Assembly: GCF_017569225.1 (NCBI RefSeq)
Contig: NZ_CP071868.1
Location: 1,736,001 to 1,800,000, forward strand
Origin: Pengzhenrongella sicca
Lineage (GTDB): Bacteria > Actinomycetota > Actinomycetes > Actinomycetales > Cellulomonadaceae
DNA: 64,000 nt
Direction of reading: 5' to 3'
Below the pieces are notes generated by a model. That model did no database searches. It saw only the letters and a list, made by a program, of their open reading frames with translations, and had not been told where the DNA came from. Shown here piece after piece: positions 17,184-27,027 of the stretch. Position 1 is the first letter of the stretch, and the number at the start of each line of letters is the position of its first letter. A program made the translations under genes and the position numbers.

Positions 17184-19193
17184 ATGAGCGCCGACCACCA
17201 GGAGCCCACGGGCCCGCGCGGGCGCGCCCTGAGCGTCGCCCTCGTCCTGGTCCTGCTCGTGCTCGGTGGGCTCGTCGTCGGCTCGTCGCAGATGACCGCG
17301 CGGGCTGCGCGGGAGGTGGCGGTCGCCACCCGGCTGTCCGACGCCTACACGCACGCGGTGAGCGCGGCGGCGGCCGAGCAGTCCCGGGCGCACACCTACC
17401 GGCTCGAGCCGGTGCCGGCGGCCCGCGCGAGCTTCGACGCGGCCGCGGACGACCTCGTCCGGGCGCTCGCCGCGGCGGCCCGCGCCGGCGGGGCGCCCGA
17501 TCGGGAGAGCGCCGCGCAGATCCTGTTCGTGCACGAGGACTACCTCGCGGCGGCGGACCGGCTCTTCGCGGCGATCGAGGCGGGGGACGGCGCGCTGGCG
17601 CTCGCGATCGAGACCGACGAGGCCGGCCCGCTGTCCGCGCAGCTGGGCGCGATGGTCGGCGCGGCCGCCACGGTCCACCTCCGCAACGCCCAGGTCCAGC
17701 TCCGGCAGCTCGAGCGGTCGGAAGGCGTCGACGGGGCGCTGACCCCGATCGTCTTCCTCGTCGGGCTCGTGCTCGCGGCGGCGCTGGCCTACGTCTCGCG
17801 CGGCGATCGCCGCGCGCTCGAGGTGGCGCGCGAGCGGGCGCTGCACGCGTCGCGGCACGACCTGCTCACGGGTCTGCCGAACCGGGCGTTCCTCGCCGAG
17901 CGGTGCGCGGCGGACCTGCTCGCGGCGCGGGTCACGGGGCTGCCCGTCGCGCTGCTGCTCATCGACATCGACAGGTTCAAGGAGATCAACGACACGTTCG
18001 GGCACCACTACGGTGACCAGCTCCTGGCGCAGGTGGGGCCGCGGCTGCGCGCAGCGCTGCGCGACGGCGAGACCATCGCGCGCCTGGGCGGGGACGAGTT
18101 CGCCGTCCTGCTGCCCGCCGTCGGCGACCTCGCGGCCGCGGTTTTCGTCGCGGGCAGGCTACGGTCGGCGCTCGAGCAGCCGTTCCAGGTCGACGGCGTG
18201 GCCCTGGACGTCGAGGCCAGCGTCGGGGTGGTGCTCTCCGGCCTGCACGGCGACGACGCGACGACCCTGCTGCGCCGCGTCGACATCGCGATGTACGTCG
18301 CGAAGACGCAGAGCCTCGGCGTGTTCGTCTACACGTGCGCCGTCGACGGGCACAGCCCCCAGCGGCTCGCGCTGTTCGGTGACCTGCGCCGCGCCCTCGA
18401 CCTCGGCGAGCTGGAGCTGCACTACCAGCCGCAGATCTCGACGGCCACGGGTGCCCTCGTCGGGGTCGAGGCCCTCGTGCGGTGGCAGCACCCCGCGCGC
18501 GGCCTCGTGTTCCCGGACGAGTTCATCCCGATGGCCGAGCACACGGGGGTCATCGGCCCGCTGACGCGCTACGTCCTCGGGGCGGCGCTCGCGCAGGCGC
18601 GGCGCTGGCTGGACGCCCGGCAGGCGCTGCTGGTCTCGGTCAACCTCTCGGCACGCAACCTGCTGGACGAGAGCCTGCCGGGGCAGGTCGCGGACCTCCT
18701 GGCGGTGCACGGGGTTCCGGCCGAGCTGCTCCAGCTCGAGGTGACCGAGAGCGCGATCATGATCGAGCCGGCGCGCGCGCAGCGCGTGCTCACGGCCCTC
18801 GCGGGGCTCGGGGTTCGGCTGTCGATCGACGACTTCGGCGCGGGCTACACGAGCCTCAGCCAGCTGAAGACGCTGCCGGTCAGCGAGCTCAAGATCGACC
18901 GCTCGTTCGTGCTGACGATGGCGACGAGTCCCAGCGATGCGCTGATCGTGCGCAGCATCGTTGACCTTGGGCACAACCTGGGCCTGTCGATCGTCGCCGA
19001 GGGCGTCGAGACGGCGGCGGCGCTGGCGACGCTGACCGGGTTCGGCTGCGACACCGCGCAGGGGTACCTCCTGTCCAGGCCGGTCCCCGCCGGCGCCTTC
19101 GACCTGTGGCGTGCCGAGCGTCAGCTCCTGCCTACCCAGGCGTCGCCGGCGTCGGCCCGCTCGCGCCTGGGCCGACCTGCTCGCCTGGGCTGA
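17184..19193 (+). CDS. Membrane GGDEF-EAL protein (cyclic-di-GMP turnover)
   Basis: A 669-residue protein. Two membrane segments (about 15-37 and 190-210) bracket an extracytoplasmic helical sensor region. The GGDEF motif is intact at 302-306, but the inhibitory RxxD site is RDGE, so product inhibition may be lost. The EAL domain has its motif at 429-431, the Asn of VNLS, Glu of VTES, DDFG (Asp549-Asp550) and Lys570, so phosphodiesterase residues are also intact. It could make or degrade cyclic-di-GMP. Start ATG 17184 follows GAGGA at short spacing. Its 3' end overlaps the convergent helicase gene by 62 bases. Confidence 0.9.
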   Translation: MSADHQEPTGPRGRALSVALVLVLLVLGGLVVGSSQMTARAAREVAVATRLSDAYTHAVSAAAAEQSRAHTYRLEPVPAARASFDAAADDLVRALAAAARAGGAPDRESAAQILFVHEDYLAAADRLFAAIEAGDGALALAIETDEAGPLSAQLGAMVGAAATVHLRNAQVQLRQLERSEGVDGALTPIVFLVGLVLAAALAYVSRGDRRALEVARERALHASRHDLLTGLPNRAFLAERCAADLLAARVTGLPVALLLIDIDRFKEINDTFGHHYGDQLLAQVGPRLRAALRDGETIARLGGDEFAVLLPAVGDLAAAVFVAGRLRSALEQPFQVDGVALDVEASVGVVLSGLHGDDATTLLRRVDIAMYVAKTQSLGVFVYTCAVDGHSPQRLALFGDLRRALDLGELELHYQPQISTATGALVGVEALVRWQHPARGLVFPDEFIPMAEHTGVIGPLTRYVLGAALAQARRWLDARQALLVSVNLSARNLLDESLPGQVADLLAVHGVPAELLQLEVTESAIMIEPARAQRVLTALAGLGVRLSIDDFGAGYTSLSQLKTLPVSELKIDRSFVLTMATSPSDALIVRSIVDLGHNLGLSIVAEGVETAAALATLTGFGCDTAQGYLLSRPVPAGAFDLWRAERQLLPTQASPASARSRLGRPARLG

Positions 19194-21369
19194 CCTGCTC
19201 GCCTGGGCTGACCTGCTCGCCTGACTCGACCCGCTCGCCCGGCGCCACCTGTGCGACGGGCCACGCGAACCCGCCCGGCACGGACGCGAGGTACAGCGGG
19301 ACACCCGCGTCGAGGAACCACGCGTGCGCCGCGGCGTTGACGAAGAACTTCATCCCGGGCCGTTGCGTGCCGCGCCACGCGTCGAGCAGCAGGCGGGCGT
19401 TGTGGCCCGGTGTCCCCGCGCTCGAGTCCTCGGTCGCCAGCTCGCTGCCGTGGGGCCCGCGCCGCTCGATGACGCCGCCGTGGCGCTGGCGGAGCTTGTA
19501 GGCGCCGCCGGCCTTGTCGAGCGAGCCGGGGTACGGCGCGCCGGCGCGCAGCGCGCCCACGTCGACCGCCGCGCCCGCGGCCGGGCCGGTGCCGAGCAGC
19601 TCGAACGCCTCGGGCGCCTGGCCGACGACGTACGAGACCGGCGGACCGTCGTTCTCGACGTAGAACACCAGGACGAGGCGGTGGCGCGGCGTGAGCCGGA
19701 ACCGGCCGCCGGGCGCGCCGCGCAGCGCCGCGATCATCGCCGGTACGCCCTGCGGGTTGCGGATCACCTCGCCGGCCGGCGTCAGGACGGTGCCGCGGGT
19801 GTCGACGGAGTAGTCCAGGTCGGGCAGGACGCCGTGCCACCGCTCGGCCGCCGCGGGCGGGGCCTCGCCGAGGCGGAGCCACTCCATCTCCTCGGTGGGT
19901 CGGGGCGTGCGCGGCGGCTCGTCGGCCGTGACCGGCTCCTCGGAGTCGAGCGGCCACGTGAGGTACTCGTTGGCGCCCTCGCCCGTGAGGTCGGACCAGT
20001 CCTCCTTGGCGTAGATGAGCTCGTCGACCGTGTCGCAGACATACACGATGTGCATGTCGGCGTGCTTGACCTGGCCGTCGAAGCGGCGGCGCAGCACCCG
20101 GCCGAGGCTCTGCACGCGCTGGCGCACGCTCGACGACGACGCGACCGAGATGCCCAGGTCGGCCGACGGCACGTTCAGCCCCTCGACGAGCGATTTGACG
20201 CTCACGAGCACCGCGGCCCGGTCGGCGGCGAAGTCCTCGAGCGCGGCGCGCCGCGCCGCGGGGCTCAGCTTGGAGTGCTCGAGGGTCGAGGTCACCGGCA
20301 GGCGGTCGACGAGCACCGCGTGCAGCGCGGCGGCCTCGTCGACGCGCTCGTGGAACAGCAGCGCCTTGCGCGCCGGGTCGGCCGCGAACGTGCGCTCGAG
20401 CACGGCTGCCGTGACGCGCCGGCGCTCGCGCGCGCGGTACAGCAGGTCCTTGCGCTTGGCGGTCGTGGCGACGTACCGGCCGGCCGTGATGCCGACGTCG
20501 CCGGGCCGGGACGCGAGCCGGCGTGCCTGCCCGGGCTCCTTGCCGAGGCTGCGCAGCTGGTCGGCGAGGTCGTCCACCTGCCGGCTCAGGCGGTCGTACT
20601 CGCGCCGCTCGGCCGCGTCGAGCTGGACCCCGTGGTGATGGATCGCGTACTCGGGGAGCCAGCCCACCTCGCGCGCGCGGCGCAGGTCGAACGAGAAGAC
20701 GACCTCGCCGAGGCGCCGGCCGAGCACCTGGTCGTCGTACGCGACGAGCTCGCCGCGGTCGTCGATCTCGTCGCGGTCCGGCGTCGCGCTCAGGCCGAGG
20801 CGAAAGTCGGCGGCCGTGTCGAGCACCCGGGAGAACTGCGGCGCGCCCGCGCGGTGGCACTCGTCGATGACGAGCATGAGCGTCGCGGGGTCGACGCCGC
20901 GGCTCAGGTCGGGCAGCGTCCGCGCGGCGGTGTTGAGCACCGCGATCAGGACGCGGCGGCCGGACCAGTCGTCGTGGTGGCCACCGCCGACCCGGCCGAT
21001 GTCGGCGCGACCGAGGTCGGTCTGGCGCTGCAGCTCGGCGAACCACTGGGTCTGGAGCGCCTGCGTGGGCACGACGATCCCGACCCGGAGGCCGGGCACG
21101 AGCGCCGACGCCGCGGCCGCCGCGGCCAGCGCGAGCAGGGTCTTGCCGCCGCCCGTGAAAACCTCGAGCGTGCCGCGGTGCGGGCCGCGCGAGTCGCCGG
21201 CCACCCAGGCCGCGACCGCCTCGTCCTGCCAGGGGGCGAGGACCGGCCCGGTGTAGGTGATGCGTCCCGGCACGATCGGCTCGCTCTCTGCTGTGCTGGC
21301 GAAGACTGGTGCGCCTGCGATGGCTGCTGTGCTGGCGGACACGCGCGCGGGGTGCGGCGTTCGGGTCAC
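19132..21369 (-). CDS. SF2 DEAD/DEAH-type helicase
   Basis: A 745-residue superfamily 2 helicase. Motif I is TGGGKT (Lys76), motif II DECH (169-172), motif III SAT near 196, with conserved helicase-C residues in VSVKSLVEGLNVPSADLGI and QRVQSLGRVLRR. The C-terminal 250 residues are a less conserved extension that ends in SPGEQV hexapeptide repeats. The start is GTG 21369. Such XPB/RadD-like single proteins take part in DNA repair, but the exact role is not clear here. Confidence 0.88.
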   Translation of the reverse strand: MTRTPHPARVSASTAAIAGAPVFASTAESEPIVPGRITYTGPVLAPWQDEAVAAWVAGDSRGPHRGTLEVFTGGGKTLLALAAAAAASALVPGLRVGIVVPTQALQTQWFAELQRQTDLGRADIGRVGGGHHDDWSGRRVLIAVLNTAARTLPDLSRGVDPATLMLVIDECHRAGAPQFSRVLDTAADFRLGLSATPDRDEIDDRGELVAYDDQVLGRRLGEVVFSFDLRRAREVGWLPEYAIHHHGVQLDAAERREYDRLSRQVDDLADQLRSLGKEPGQARRLASRPGDVGITAGRYVATTAKRKDLLYRARERRRVTAAVLERTFAADPARKALLFHERVDEAAALHAVLVDRLPVTSTLEHSKLSPAARRAALEDFAADRAAVLVSVKSLVEGLNVPSADLGISVASSSSVRQRVQSLGRVLRRRFDGQVKHADMHIVYVCDTVDELIYAKEDWSDLTGEGANEYLTWPLDSEEPVTADEPPRTPRPTEEMEWLRLGEAPPAAAERWHGVLPDLDYSVDTRGTVLTPAGEVIRNPQGVPAMIAALRGAPGGRFRLTPRHRLVLVFYVENDGPPVSYVVGQAPEAFELLGTGPAAGAAVDVGALRAGAPYPGSLDKAGGAYKLRQRHGGVIERRGPHGSELATEDSSAGTPGHNARLLLDAWRGTQRPGMKFFVNAAAHAWFLDAGVPLYLASVPGGFAWPVAQVAPGERVESGEQVSPGEQVSPGEQVGPGASGPTPATPG
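19165..19235. repeat. 18-bp tandem repeat in overlapping gene ends
   Basis: About four units of 18 bp (unit CGCCTGGGCTGACCTGCT, the middle two identical). The repeat lies where the GGDEF-EAL and helicase genes overlap tail to tail. It encodes the C-terminal SPGEQV repeats of the helicase and holds the stop codon of the other gene. Confidence 0.9.
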
Positions 21370-21429
21370 ACCCGGGCCGTTCCGGTCGATAGGCAGGACG
21401 TACCTTTCGTCGCGAGATCAGGAGCCGCC

Positions 21430-21987
21430 GTGGACGCCATCGCCGCCACGACCGCGCGGGTCGTGGAGATTCAGGGCACGATCGCCGGCCTCGCCGCGCG
21501 GTCCGCGACGCCGTCCGCCACCAAGTCTGCGGCATCCTTCGACGCGGTCTTCGCCACGGCGGTCGCCGCGGCCGATCCGACCGGCGCGGCCGGCGCCTAC
21601 GGCGCCGAGCAGGTCGCCAACGCGGCCACGATCGTCGAGACCGGGCGGGCGATGGGCCTGTCCGTCCGGGACCAGACGATCGCCGTGATGACCGCGATGG
21701 GCGAGTCATCGCTCACGGTCGCCGACCACGGCGACGTCGCCGGTCCGGACAGCCGCGGGCTCTTCCAGCAGCGCGCGAACGGCGCCTGGGGCAGCCTCGC
21801 CGACCGCATGGACCCCGCGACGAGCGCGGCCAGCTTCTACACGGCGCTCGCGAAGGTCGACGGGCGCAACGCGATGGAGCCGACGCTCGTCGCGCACGCC
21901 GTCCAGCGCAACGCCGACCCGTACCACTACACGAAGTACTGGGACGCCGCCGTCGCGATCGTCGCCCAGGTGTCCGCGGCCAACTGA
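21430..21987 (+). CDS. Lysozyme-like domain protein
   Basis: A 185-residue protein without signal peptide. The N-terminal 45 residues are helical, and the rest matches a goose-lysozyme/lytic-transglycosylase-like fold: MTAMGESSL (candidate catalytic Glu) and DSRGLFQQR. Similar domains occur in actinobacterial cell-wall and flagellar muramidases, so a role in local peptidoglycan opening is possible. GTG 21430 has AGGAG at good spacing. CGATAGG lies about 40 bases upstream and faintly recalls a sigma-28 -10 box. Confidence 0.7.
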   Translation: MDAIAATTARVVEIQGTIAGLAARSATPSATKSAASFDAVFATAVAAADPTGAAGAYGAEQVANAATIVETGRAMGLSVRDQTIAVMTAMGESSLTVADHGDVAGPDSRGLFQQRANGAWGSLADRMDPATSAASFYTALAKVDGRNAMEPTLVAHAVQRNADPYHYTKYWDAAVAIVAQVSAAN

Positions 21988-22008
21988 CCGGGCGATCGAT
22001 CTGCGACG

Positions 22009-22689
22009 ATGACCCGCATGACGACGCCCGCCGTGCTGACCGTGAACGTCGCCGCGATGCGCCTCGACCCGTCGCGACACCCGCGCCCGACCGGCATCGA
22101 CAAGCGGCCTCTCTCGGGGCCCGCCCGGGTCGAGGTGCCGGGGCCGAAGGGGAGCGGCGGCGTCGGCCTCGTGGGGGACCGGGTGGGCGACGCGACCCAC
22201 CACGGCGGCGTCGACCAGGCCGTCTACGCCTACGCGCGCGCGGACCTCGACCGGTGGGAGGTCGAGCTCGGCCGGACGCTCGGCAACGGCAGCTTCGGCG
22301 AGAACCTCACGACCGCCGGCCTCGACGTGACCGGCGCCCTGATCGGCGAGCGCTGGCGGGTCGGGAGCGATGTCGTCCTCGAGGTCTCCAGCCCGCGGAT
22401 CCCGTGCTCCACCTTCGCCCGGTGGCTGGACCGGGCCGGCTGGGTCCCGCAGTTCACGCAGGCCGCGCTGCCGGGGGCCTACCTGCGGGTCGTCGAGGCG
22501 GGCGAGCTCCGCGCGGGGGACCCGATCGAGATCGTGCACCGGCCCGATCACGACGTCAGTGTCGGCGTGTGCTTTCGCGCGATGACGCTCGAGCCCGAGT
22601 TGCTGCCGGGGTTGCTCCGCGCGGCCGCGCTGCCGCTCGAGATCGCGGAGCGCGCGCGCCGTCGCACCGGGGCGTCAGCCCCGCGCTGA
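22009..22689 (+). CDS. MOSC-domain protein
   Basis: A 226-residue MOSC protein of the YiiM type: it has the early DKRP segment, GDRVGDATHHGGVDQAVYAY, GENLTT, and the conserved cysteine in PRIPCSTF. MOSC domains transfer or bind sulfur at molybdenum cofactors; YiiM-type members reduce N-hydroxylated compounds. ATG 22018 (MTTPAV) is an equally good start. Confidence 0.9.
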   Translation: MTRMTTPAVLTVNVAAMRLDPSRHPRPTGIDKRPLSGPARVEVPGPKGSGGVGLVGDRVGDATHHGGVDQAVYAYARADLDRWEVELGRTLGNGSFGENLTTAGLDVTGALIGERWRVGSDVVLEVSSPRIPCSTFARWLDRAGWVPQFTQAALPGAYLRVVEAGELRAGDPIEIVHRPDHDVSVGVCFRAMTLEPELLPGLLRAAALPLEIAERARRRTGASAPR

Positions 22690-22738
22690 CCCGCCGAGCG
22701 CGTCGGGCTCGGCCCGCCGCGGCGCCTACCCTTGAGGC

Positions 22739-24172
22739 ATGCGGGGTTCGGAGCGGTTGCGTCAGTTGGCCCGCCAGGTGATCGCCGGGACGCACCCGGG
22801 CGATGTCGGGCTGCGCGCCCGGGACGCGGGCCTCGACGAGGTCGTCGCGCGGGGCGCGCTCGAGCTCGCGCTCCGGTTCGGCGAGGCCATGTTCTCCCTC
22901 GGCGCCTCCGCCGCCGACGTGCGGACGACCATCAACCGGACCGTGCGCGCCTTCGGCCTGGACGCGTGCCAGGTCGAGGTCGGCTTCAGCGCCATCACGC
23001 TCGCGTACGACCCGGGCGGCTCGGCGTACCCGATGACGCTCATGCGGGTGATCCGGACCCGGAACGCCGACTACGGGCGCCTGGCCAGCATCCTCGAGCT
23101 CGCGACGCAGACATACGGCGTGAAGGTCGCCGCCGAGGACGCGCGGGACCGGCTCGACGACGCGCACGCGGCGCTCGACGCCATCGTCACGGCCCCGCGT
23201 CCGTACAGCCGGTGGGTGGTCACGCTCGTCCTGTCGGTGCTCGCCGCGGGGGTCGCGTTCCTGCTCGGCGGCGGCCCGGCGGTCGCGGTCGTCGCGGCGG
23301 CGACGACGGCGCTCATCGACCGCGTGCTGTGGGCGCTCGATCGGTTCGGGCTGCCCCCATTCTTCCTGCAGGGCATCGGCGCGGCGATCGCGACCCTGGT
23401 CGCGGTCGGGCTGTTCCTGGCCGCGCCCACCTTCCCGGGCGCGCTCGCGGCGCTGCCGCCGTCGCTCGTGGTGGCCTCGGGCATCGTGGTGCTGCTCGCC
23501 GGTCTGTCCCTGGTCGGCGCGGCGGAGGACGCGATCAGCGGGTTCGCGGTCACGGCGGGCGGGCGCACGTTCGAGGTCGTCGTGCTGACGCTCGGCATCG
23601 TCGTCGGGATCGGTGGGGTGCTCGACGTCGCTCGCCGCGCCGGGGTGCCGCTCGAGGTGCTCGACATCCCTGCGAACACGGCGCCGCTGATGGTGCAGGC
23701 CGCCAGCGCCGCCGTCGTCGCCGGGGCGTGGGGGGTTGCGTCGTACGCGCGGCCCCGCGCCGCCGTGGCGGCCGCCGTCGTCGGCGGGCTCTCGTGGGTC
23801 ATCTACGTCGTTGCGGGCGACCTCGGCCTCGGCCCGGCCGTCGCGAGCGCGCTCGCGGCGCTCGTCGTCGGCTTCCTCGGCGTCTTCGTCGGGCCGCGGC
23901 TCGGCGTGACCCCGATCGTCATCTCGGTGTGCGGGATCGTGCCGCTGCTGCCCGGTCTCGCGATCTACCGGGCGCTGTTCCAGCTCATCAACGAGCACTC
24001 GATCGGCATCATCGCTGGCGCCAGCGGTCTGCTCGGCGCGGCGCTGATCGGCCTCGGGCTCGCCGCGGGAGTCACGCTCGGTGAGTTCCTGGCGGCGCCG
24101 CTGCGTCGCGGCAGGCGACCCCGCCGCGAGAACCCGCTGCTGTGGCGGCGACGGGCCGTCACGGCGAGTTGA
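22739..24172 (+). CDS. ThrE-like threonine/serine exporter family protein
   Basis: A 477-residue membrane protein. A cytoplasmic N-terminal DUF1212 part (residues about 1-150, ELALRFGEAMFSLGASAADV) is followed by about ten membrane helices; the second half (from about 300) is the DUF3815/ThrE_2 part with LGVTPIVISVCGIVPLLPG. This is the one-gene layout of Corynebacterium ThrE, which exports threonine and serine. Its 3' end overlaps the convergent ATPase gene by 14 bases. Confidence 0.85.
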   Translation: MRGSERLRQLARQVIAGTHPGDVGLRARDAGLDEVVARGALELALRFGEAMFSLGASAADVRTTINRTVRAFGLDACQVEVGFSAITLAYDPGGSAYPMTLMRVIRTRNADYGRLASILELATQTYGVKVAAEDARDRLDDAHAALDAIVTAPRPYSRWVVTLVLSVLAAGVAFLLGGGPAVAVVAAATTALIDRVLWALDRFGLPPFFLQGIGAAIATLVAVGLFLAAPTFPGALAALPPSLVVASGIVVLLAGLSLVGAAEDAISGFAVTAGGRTFEVVVLTLGIVVGIGGVLDVARRAGVPLEVLDIPANTAPLMVQAASAAVVAGAWGVASYARPRAAVAAAVVGGLSWVIYVVAGDLGLGPAVASALAALVVGFLGVFVGPRLGVTPIVISVCGIVPLLPGLAIYRALFQLINEHSIGIIAGASGLLGAALIGLGLAAGVTLGEFLAAPLRRGRRPRRENPLLWRRRAVTAS

Positions 24173-24884
24173 GCACGTGGTGCAGGTACCGGCCGGGGTC
24201 GTCGAGGAAGCCCCGCCAGCGCCGCACGAGGTCCAGGTCCGCCCACGCGCTCGGGCGCAGCCCCCACTCGCCGACCTCCCAGATCTGCGCGCCCGGCAGG
24301 CCCGCAAGCAGCGGCGAGTGGGTCGAGACGATCACCTGCGAGCCGGCGTCGGCGAGCGCGTGCAGGTGGGCGAGCAGCGCAAGGCAGCCCGTGAAGGACA
24401 GCGCGGACTCGGGCTCGTCGAGCAGGTACAGCCCGGGCTTGCGCATCCGCTCGGTCGCGAGCGCGAGGAACGACTCGCCGTGCGAGAGCTGGTGGAAGGC
24501 GGGCTCCGGCCGCGCCCCGGGGTTCTCCTCGAGGTACGTGTAGAACGAGTGCATCGTCTCGGCGCGCAGGAAGAATCCGCGCCGCGGCGCGCCCACGTCC
24601 CGCAGCAGGACGAGATGGCGCCACAGCTGCGACTCGGTCACCCGGGTGGAGTGGCGCGACCCGGTCGAACCGCCCTCGGCGCCCATCCCGACCGCGAGGG
24701 CGATCGCCTCGACGAGGGTCGACTTGCCGGCGCCGTTCTCGCCAACGACCACCGTGACCTGGGCCAGCTCCCAGCCGTCGGCGAGCACCTGGGCGACCGC
24801 GGGCACCGCGAGGAACCACTCGTGCGGCTCCGGCGGGTGCTCGCGGTCGGCGTCGAGCCGGCGCAGGATGGGCGCAAAGGTCAT
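24159..24884 (-). CDS. AAA/ABC-type ATPase
   Basis: A 241-residue single-domain ATPase. Walker A is GENGAGKST (48-56), followed by an LSHGE signature-like motif, Walker B LYLLDEPESAL and a VIVSTHSPLL switch region. No membrane partner lies next to it. It belongs to the AAA_21/OLD-like group of stand-alone ATPases; function unknown. Confidence 0.85.
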   Translation of the reverse strand: MTFAPILRRLDADREHPPEPHEWFLAVPAVAQVLADGWELAQVTVVVGENGAGKSTLVEAIALAVGMGAEGGSTGSRHSTRVTESQLWRHLVLLRDVGAPRRGFFLRAETMHSFYTYLEENPGARPEPAFHQLSHGESFLALATERMRKPGLYLLDEPESALSFTGCLALLAHLHALADAGSQVIVSTHSPLLAGLPGAQIWEVGEWGLRPSAWADLDLVRRWRGFLDDPGRYLHHVLNSP

Positions 24885-24941
24885 CGCAGAGGCTTAACAC
24901 ACGCCCCACCTCGACGGGGCCGATCCGGGCTACCGTGAGGC

Positions 24942-25745
24942 ATGGGTGCAAAGCAGCTCGCCTGGCGGGCGTGCTACGAGCTCCTGGCGGCGCGGGTTCG
25001 CGAGCCGGGCTGGGCGTTCATGAACTACGGCTACGCGCCGGTCGGGGCCGGAGCCGGGCTGGGTGCGTCCCCGCAGGTCGAGCTCGACCCGCGCGACGAG
25101 CCGGACCGGTACTGCATCCAGCTCTTCCGGCACGCCCTGGCGGGCACCGAGGTGCGGGGCGCCGACGTGCTCGAGGTCGGCAGCGGGCGCGGCGGCGGCG
25201 CGGCGCACGTGAGCCGGTACCTGCACCCGCGGTCGACGACGGGGCTCGACTTCTCCCGGCGCGCCGTCGAGCTCTCGCGTCGGCACCGGCGCGGCCCCGG
25301 CCTGAGCTTCGTCGCGGGGGACGCGCAGGCGATGCCGTTCGCGGCCGAGAGCTTCGACGTCGTGGTCAACATCGAGTCGTCGCACTGCTACGCCTCGATG
25401 GACGCGTTCCTGGCCGAGGCGCACCGCGTGCTGCGGCCCGGGGGAGTGCTGGCGTGGGCGGACCTGCGCGACGCCGCCGGGCTGGCCACGCTGCACGCCC
25501 AGCTCGCCCGGTCACCCCTGCGCTGCGAGGCGGAGCTCGACATCACCGCGAACGTGCTGCGGGCCATGGAGCTCGACAACGAGCGCAAGCTCGCGCTCAT
25601 CGACGCCTGGATCCCGCGCGGGTTCCAGCGCGCGATCCGGCCGTTTGCCGGGATCCGGGGCACGCGCAACCACGAGGGCCTCGCCCGGGGCGACGTGCGG
25701 TACCTCAGCGCCCGGCTGGTCAAGCCCGAGGCGCCGCCACCCTGA
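24942..25745 (+). CDS. SAM-dependent methyltransferase
   Basis: A 267-residue class I methyltransferase. SAM-binding motif I is VLEVGSGRGGGA, with the acidic residue in TGLDFS and post-motif GDAQAMPFAAESFDVV. The N-terminal WAFMNYGY segment recalls the phthiotriol/phenolphthiotriol methyltransferase-like group. Substrate unknown. Confidence 0.88.
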   Translation: MGAKQLAWRACYELLAARVREPGWAFMNYGYAPVGAGAGLGASPQVELDPRDEPDRYCIQLFRHALAGTEVRGADVLEVGSGRGGGAAHVSRYLHPRSTTGLDFSRRAVELSRRHRRGPGLSFVAGDAQAMPFAAESFDVVVNIESSHCYASMDAFLAEAHRVLRPGGVLAWADLRDAAGLATLHAQLARSPLRCEAELDITANVLRAMELDNERKLALIDAWIPRGFQRAIRPFAGIRGTRNHEGLARGDVRYLSARLVKPEAPPP

Positions 25746-25748
25746 AGC

Positions 25749-25812
25749 GCGACCTCACCGGGTCTCGACCTCACTGGGGCTCGACCTCACTGAAGCTCGT
25801 CACTGAAGCTCG
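25749..25812. repeat. 16-bp degenerate tandem repeat between convergent genes
   Basis: Three to four units of about 16 bp (CGACCTCACTGGGGCT type), starting just after the methyltransferase stop and running into the 3' end of the convergent transglutaminase-like gene. Confidence 0.8.
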
Positions 25813-26606
25813 ACGAGCTCTGACCAGTCCTCGATCGGAAGGTCGCCGTCGACGGTCGCGGTGACCTCCTGCGAGAGCAGGTTCGCGCGGCCGTGGTGGG
25901 TGGACAGGAACGCGGTGTCGGCGGCGTCGCGCCCCGTCGAGATCCGCAGCATCGAGCGGCGCGGCGCGAGGTGCGTCGCGTCGACGACGTGCCAGACGCC
26001 GTCGAGCAGCGCCTCCGCGACCGCGTGGAAGTCCATCGGCATGAGACCCGGCGCGTATACCGCGACCAGGCGCGCGGGGACGTCCATGCTGCGCAGGAGG
26101 CTCACCGTCAGGTGCGCAAAGTCGCGGCAGACCCCGGCGCCGCTCAGGAGCGTGTCGACGGCGCCGTCGGTCGGCGCGCTGCTGCCCGACACGTAGGCGA
26201 GGTGCGACTCGACCCACTGACCAACGGCGGTGAGCAGCGCTCGGCCCTCGAGGCCCGCGAACTCGACGTTCGCGAGCCCGATCAGCCGGTCGGACTCGGC
26301 GTACCGGCTCGGCCGCAGGTAGCTGATCGCCTCGCGCTCGCTCGCCAGCGGCGGCAGGTCGGTGCCGACGACGCTCGCGTGGTAGTCGACGAGCACCCGG
26401 CCCACCGGCGCCTGCACCCGGTGCAGCCGGGTGCCGTGCGGCTCAGCGAGCTCCGTTAGGTCGAGCGCCCGGCCGTCGCACGTGACCTCGAGCCGTTCGG
26501 TGCGTTCGTAGGCGCCGTCGGCGACGGCGACGAGCAGGGCGAGGACGGCCGGCTGGAGCACGTCGAGCTCGAGGTGGGCGGAGACGGTGCGGCGCATGCT
26601 GGTCAT
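25800..26606 (-). CDS. Transglutaminase-like protein with N-terminal beta domain
   Basis: A 268-residue protein with a bacterial transglutaminase-like N-terminal region and a C-terminal catalytic domain. The triad is Cys160 (GAGVCRDFAH), His194 (MDFHAVAEA) and Asp209 (WHVVDATH). It is longer and of a different subfamily from the protein at 9709-10338. Probably a cytoplasmic cysteine peptidase; substrate unknown. Confidence 0.87.
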   Translation of the reverse strand: MTSMRRTVSAHLELDVLQPAVLALLVAVADGAYERTERLEVTCDGRALDLTELAEPHGTRLHRVQAPVGRVLVDYHASVVGTDLPPLASEREAISYLRPSRYAESDRLIGLANVEFAGLEGRALLTAVGQWVESHLAYVSGSSAPTDGAVDTLLSGAGVCRDFAHLTVSLLRSMDVPARLVAVYAPGLMPMDFHAVAEALLDGVWHVVDATHLAPRRSMLRISTGRDAADTAFLSTHHGRANLLSQEVTATVDGDLPIEDWSELVELQ

Positions 26607-27027
26607 CGTCGCAGCCGGCGGGTCTGTTGTCTGGCGGACGGCCCGCGGTCGGGTCGGCGGTCGGACCCTCCGCGCCGGACGTAGCAGCCTCGGGCCCCGG
26701 CTGGTCTTCGAGGACCCGACCGGATGTGACCGCGTGGCTGTGACCGGCGGGACCCACTGGTCGGTGATTGCGCCCAGGATTGCCTTGCCGTCGCCGCCAA
26801 AAGACGTCCGGATGCAGCAGCACGACGGGGCGGCCCTTCGGCAACCGGAGGAAGACCCGGACGCGCGTGCGGCTCCGGGCAGCGTGGTCGTGCCGTACCA
26901 GCCGGAGAAGACGGGCGCTCCCGTGGACCGCAGTCTTCGCTGCCACGCCGTGCCGATGACCGCGCCGGCAGTTCACCAGCCGCTACGGACTAAGAGGACT
27001 GCAGGCCAGGATGTCCGGTCGCCGAAG
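26607..27027. other. 421-bp region without a recognised gene
   Basis: Open frames exist on both strands but none has a ribosome site, family motif or believable start. It may hold promoter sequence for the transglutaminase-like gene and degraded coding sequence. Confidence 0.5.
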
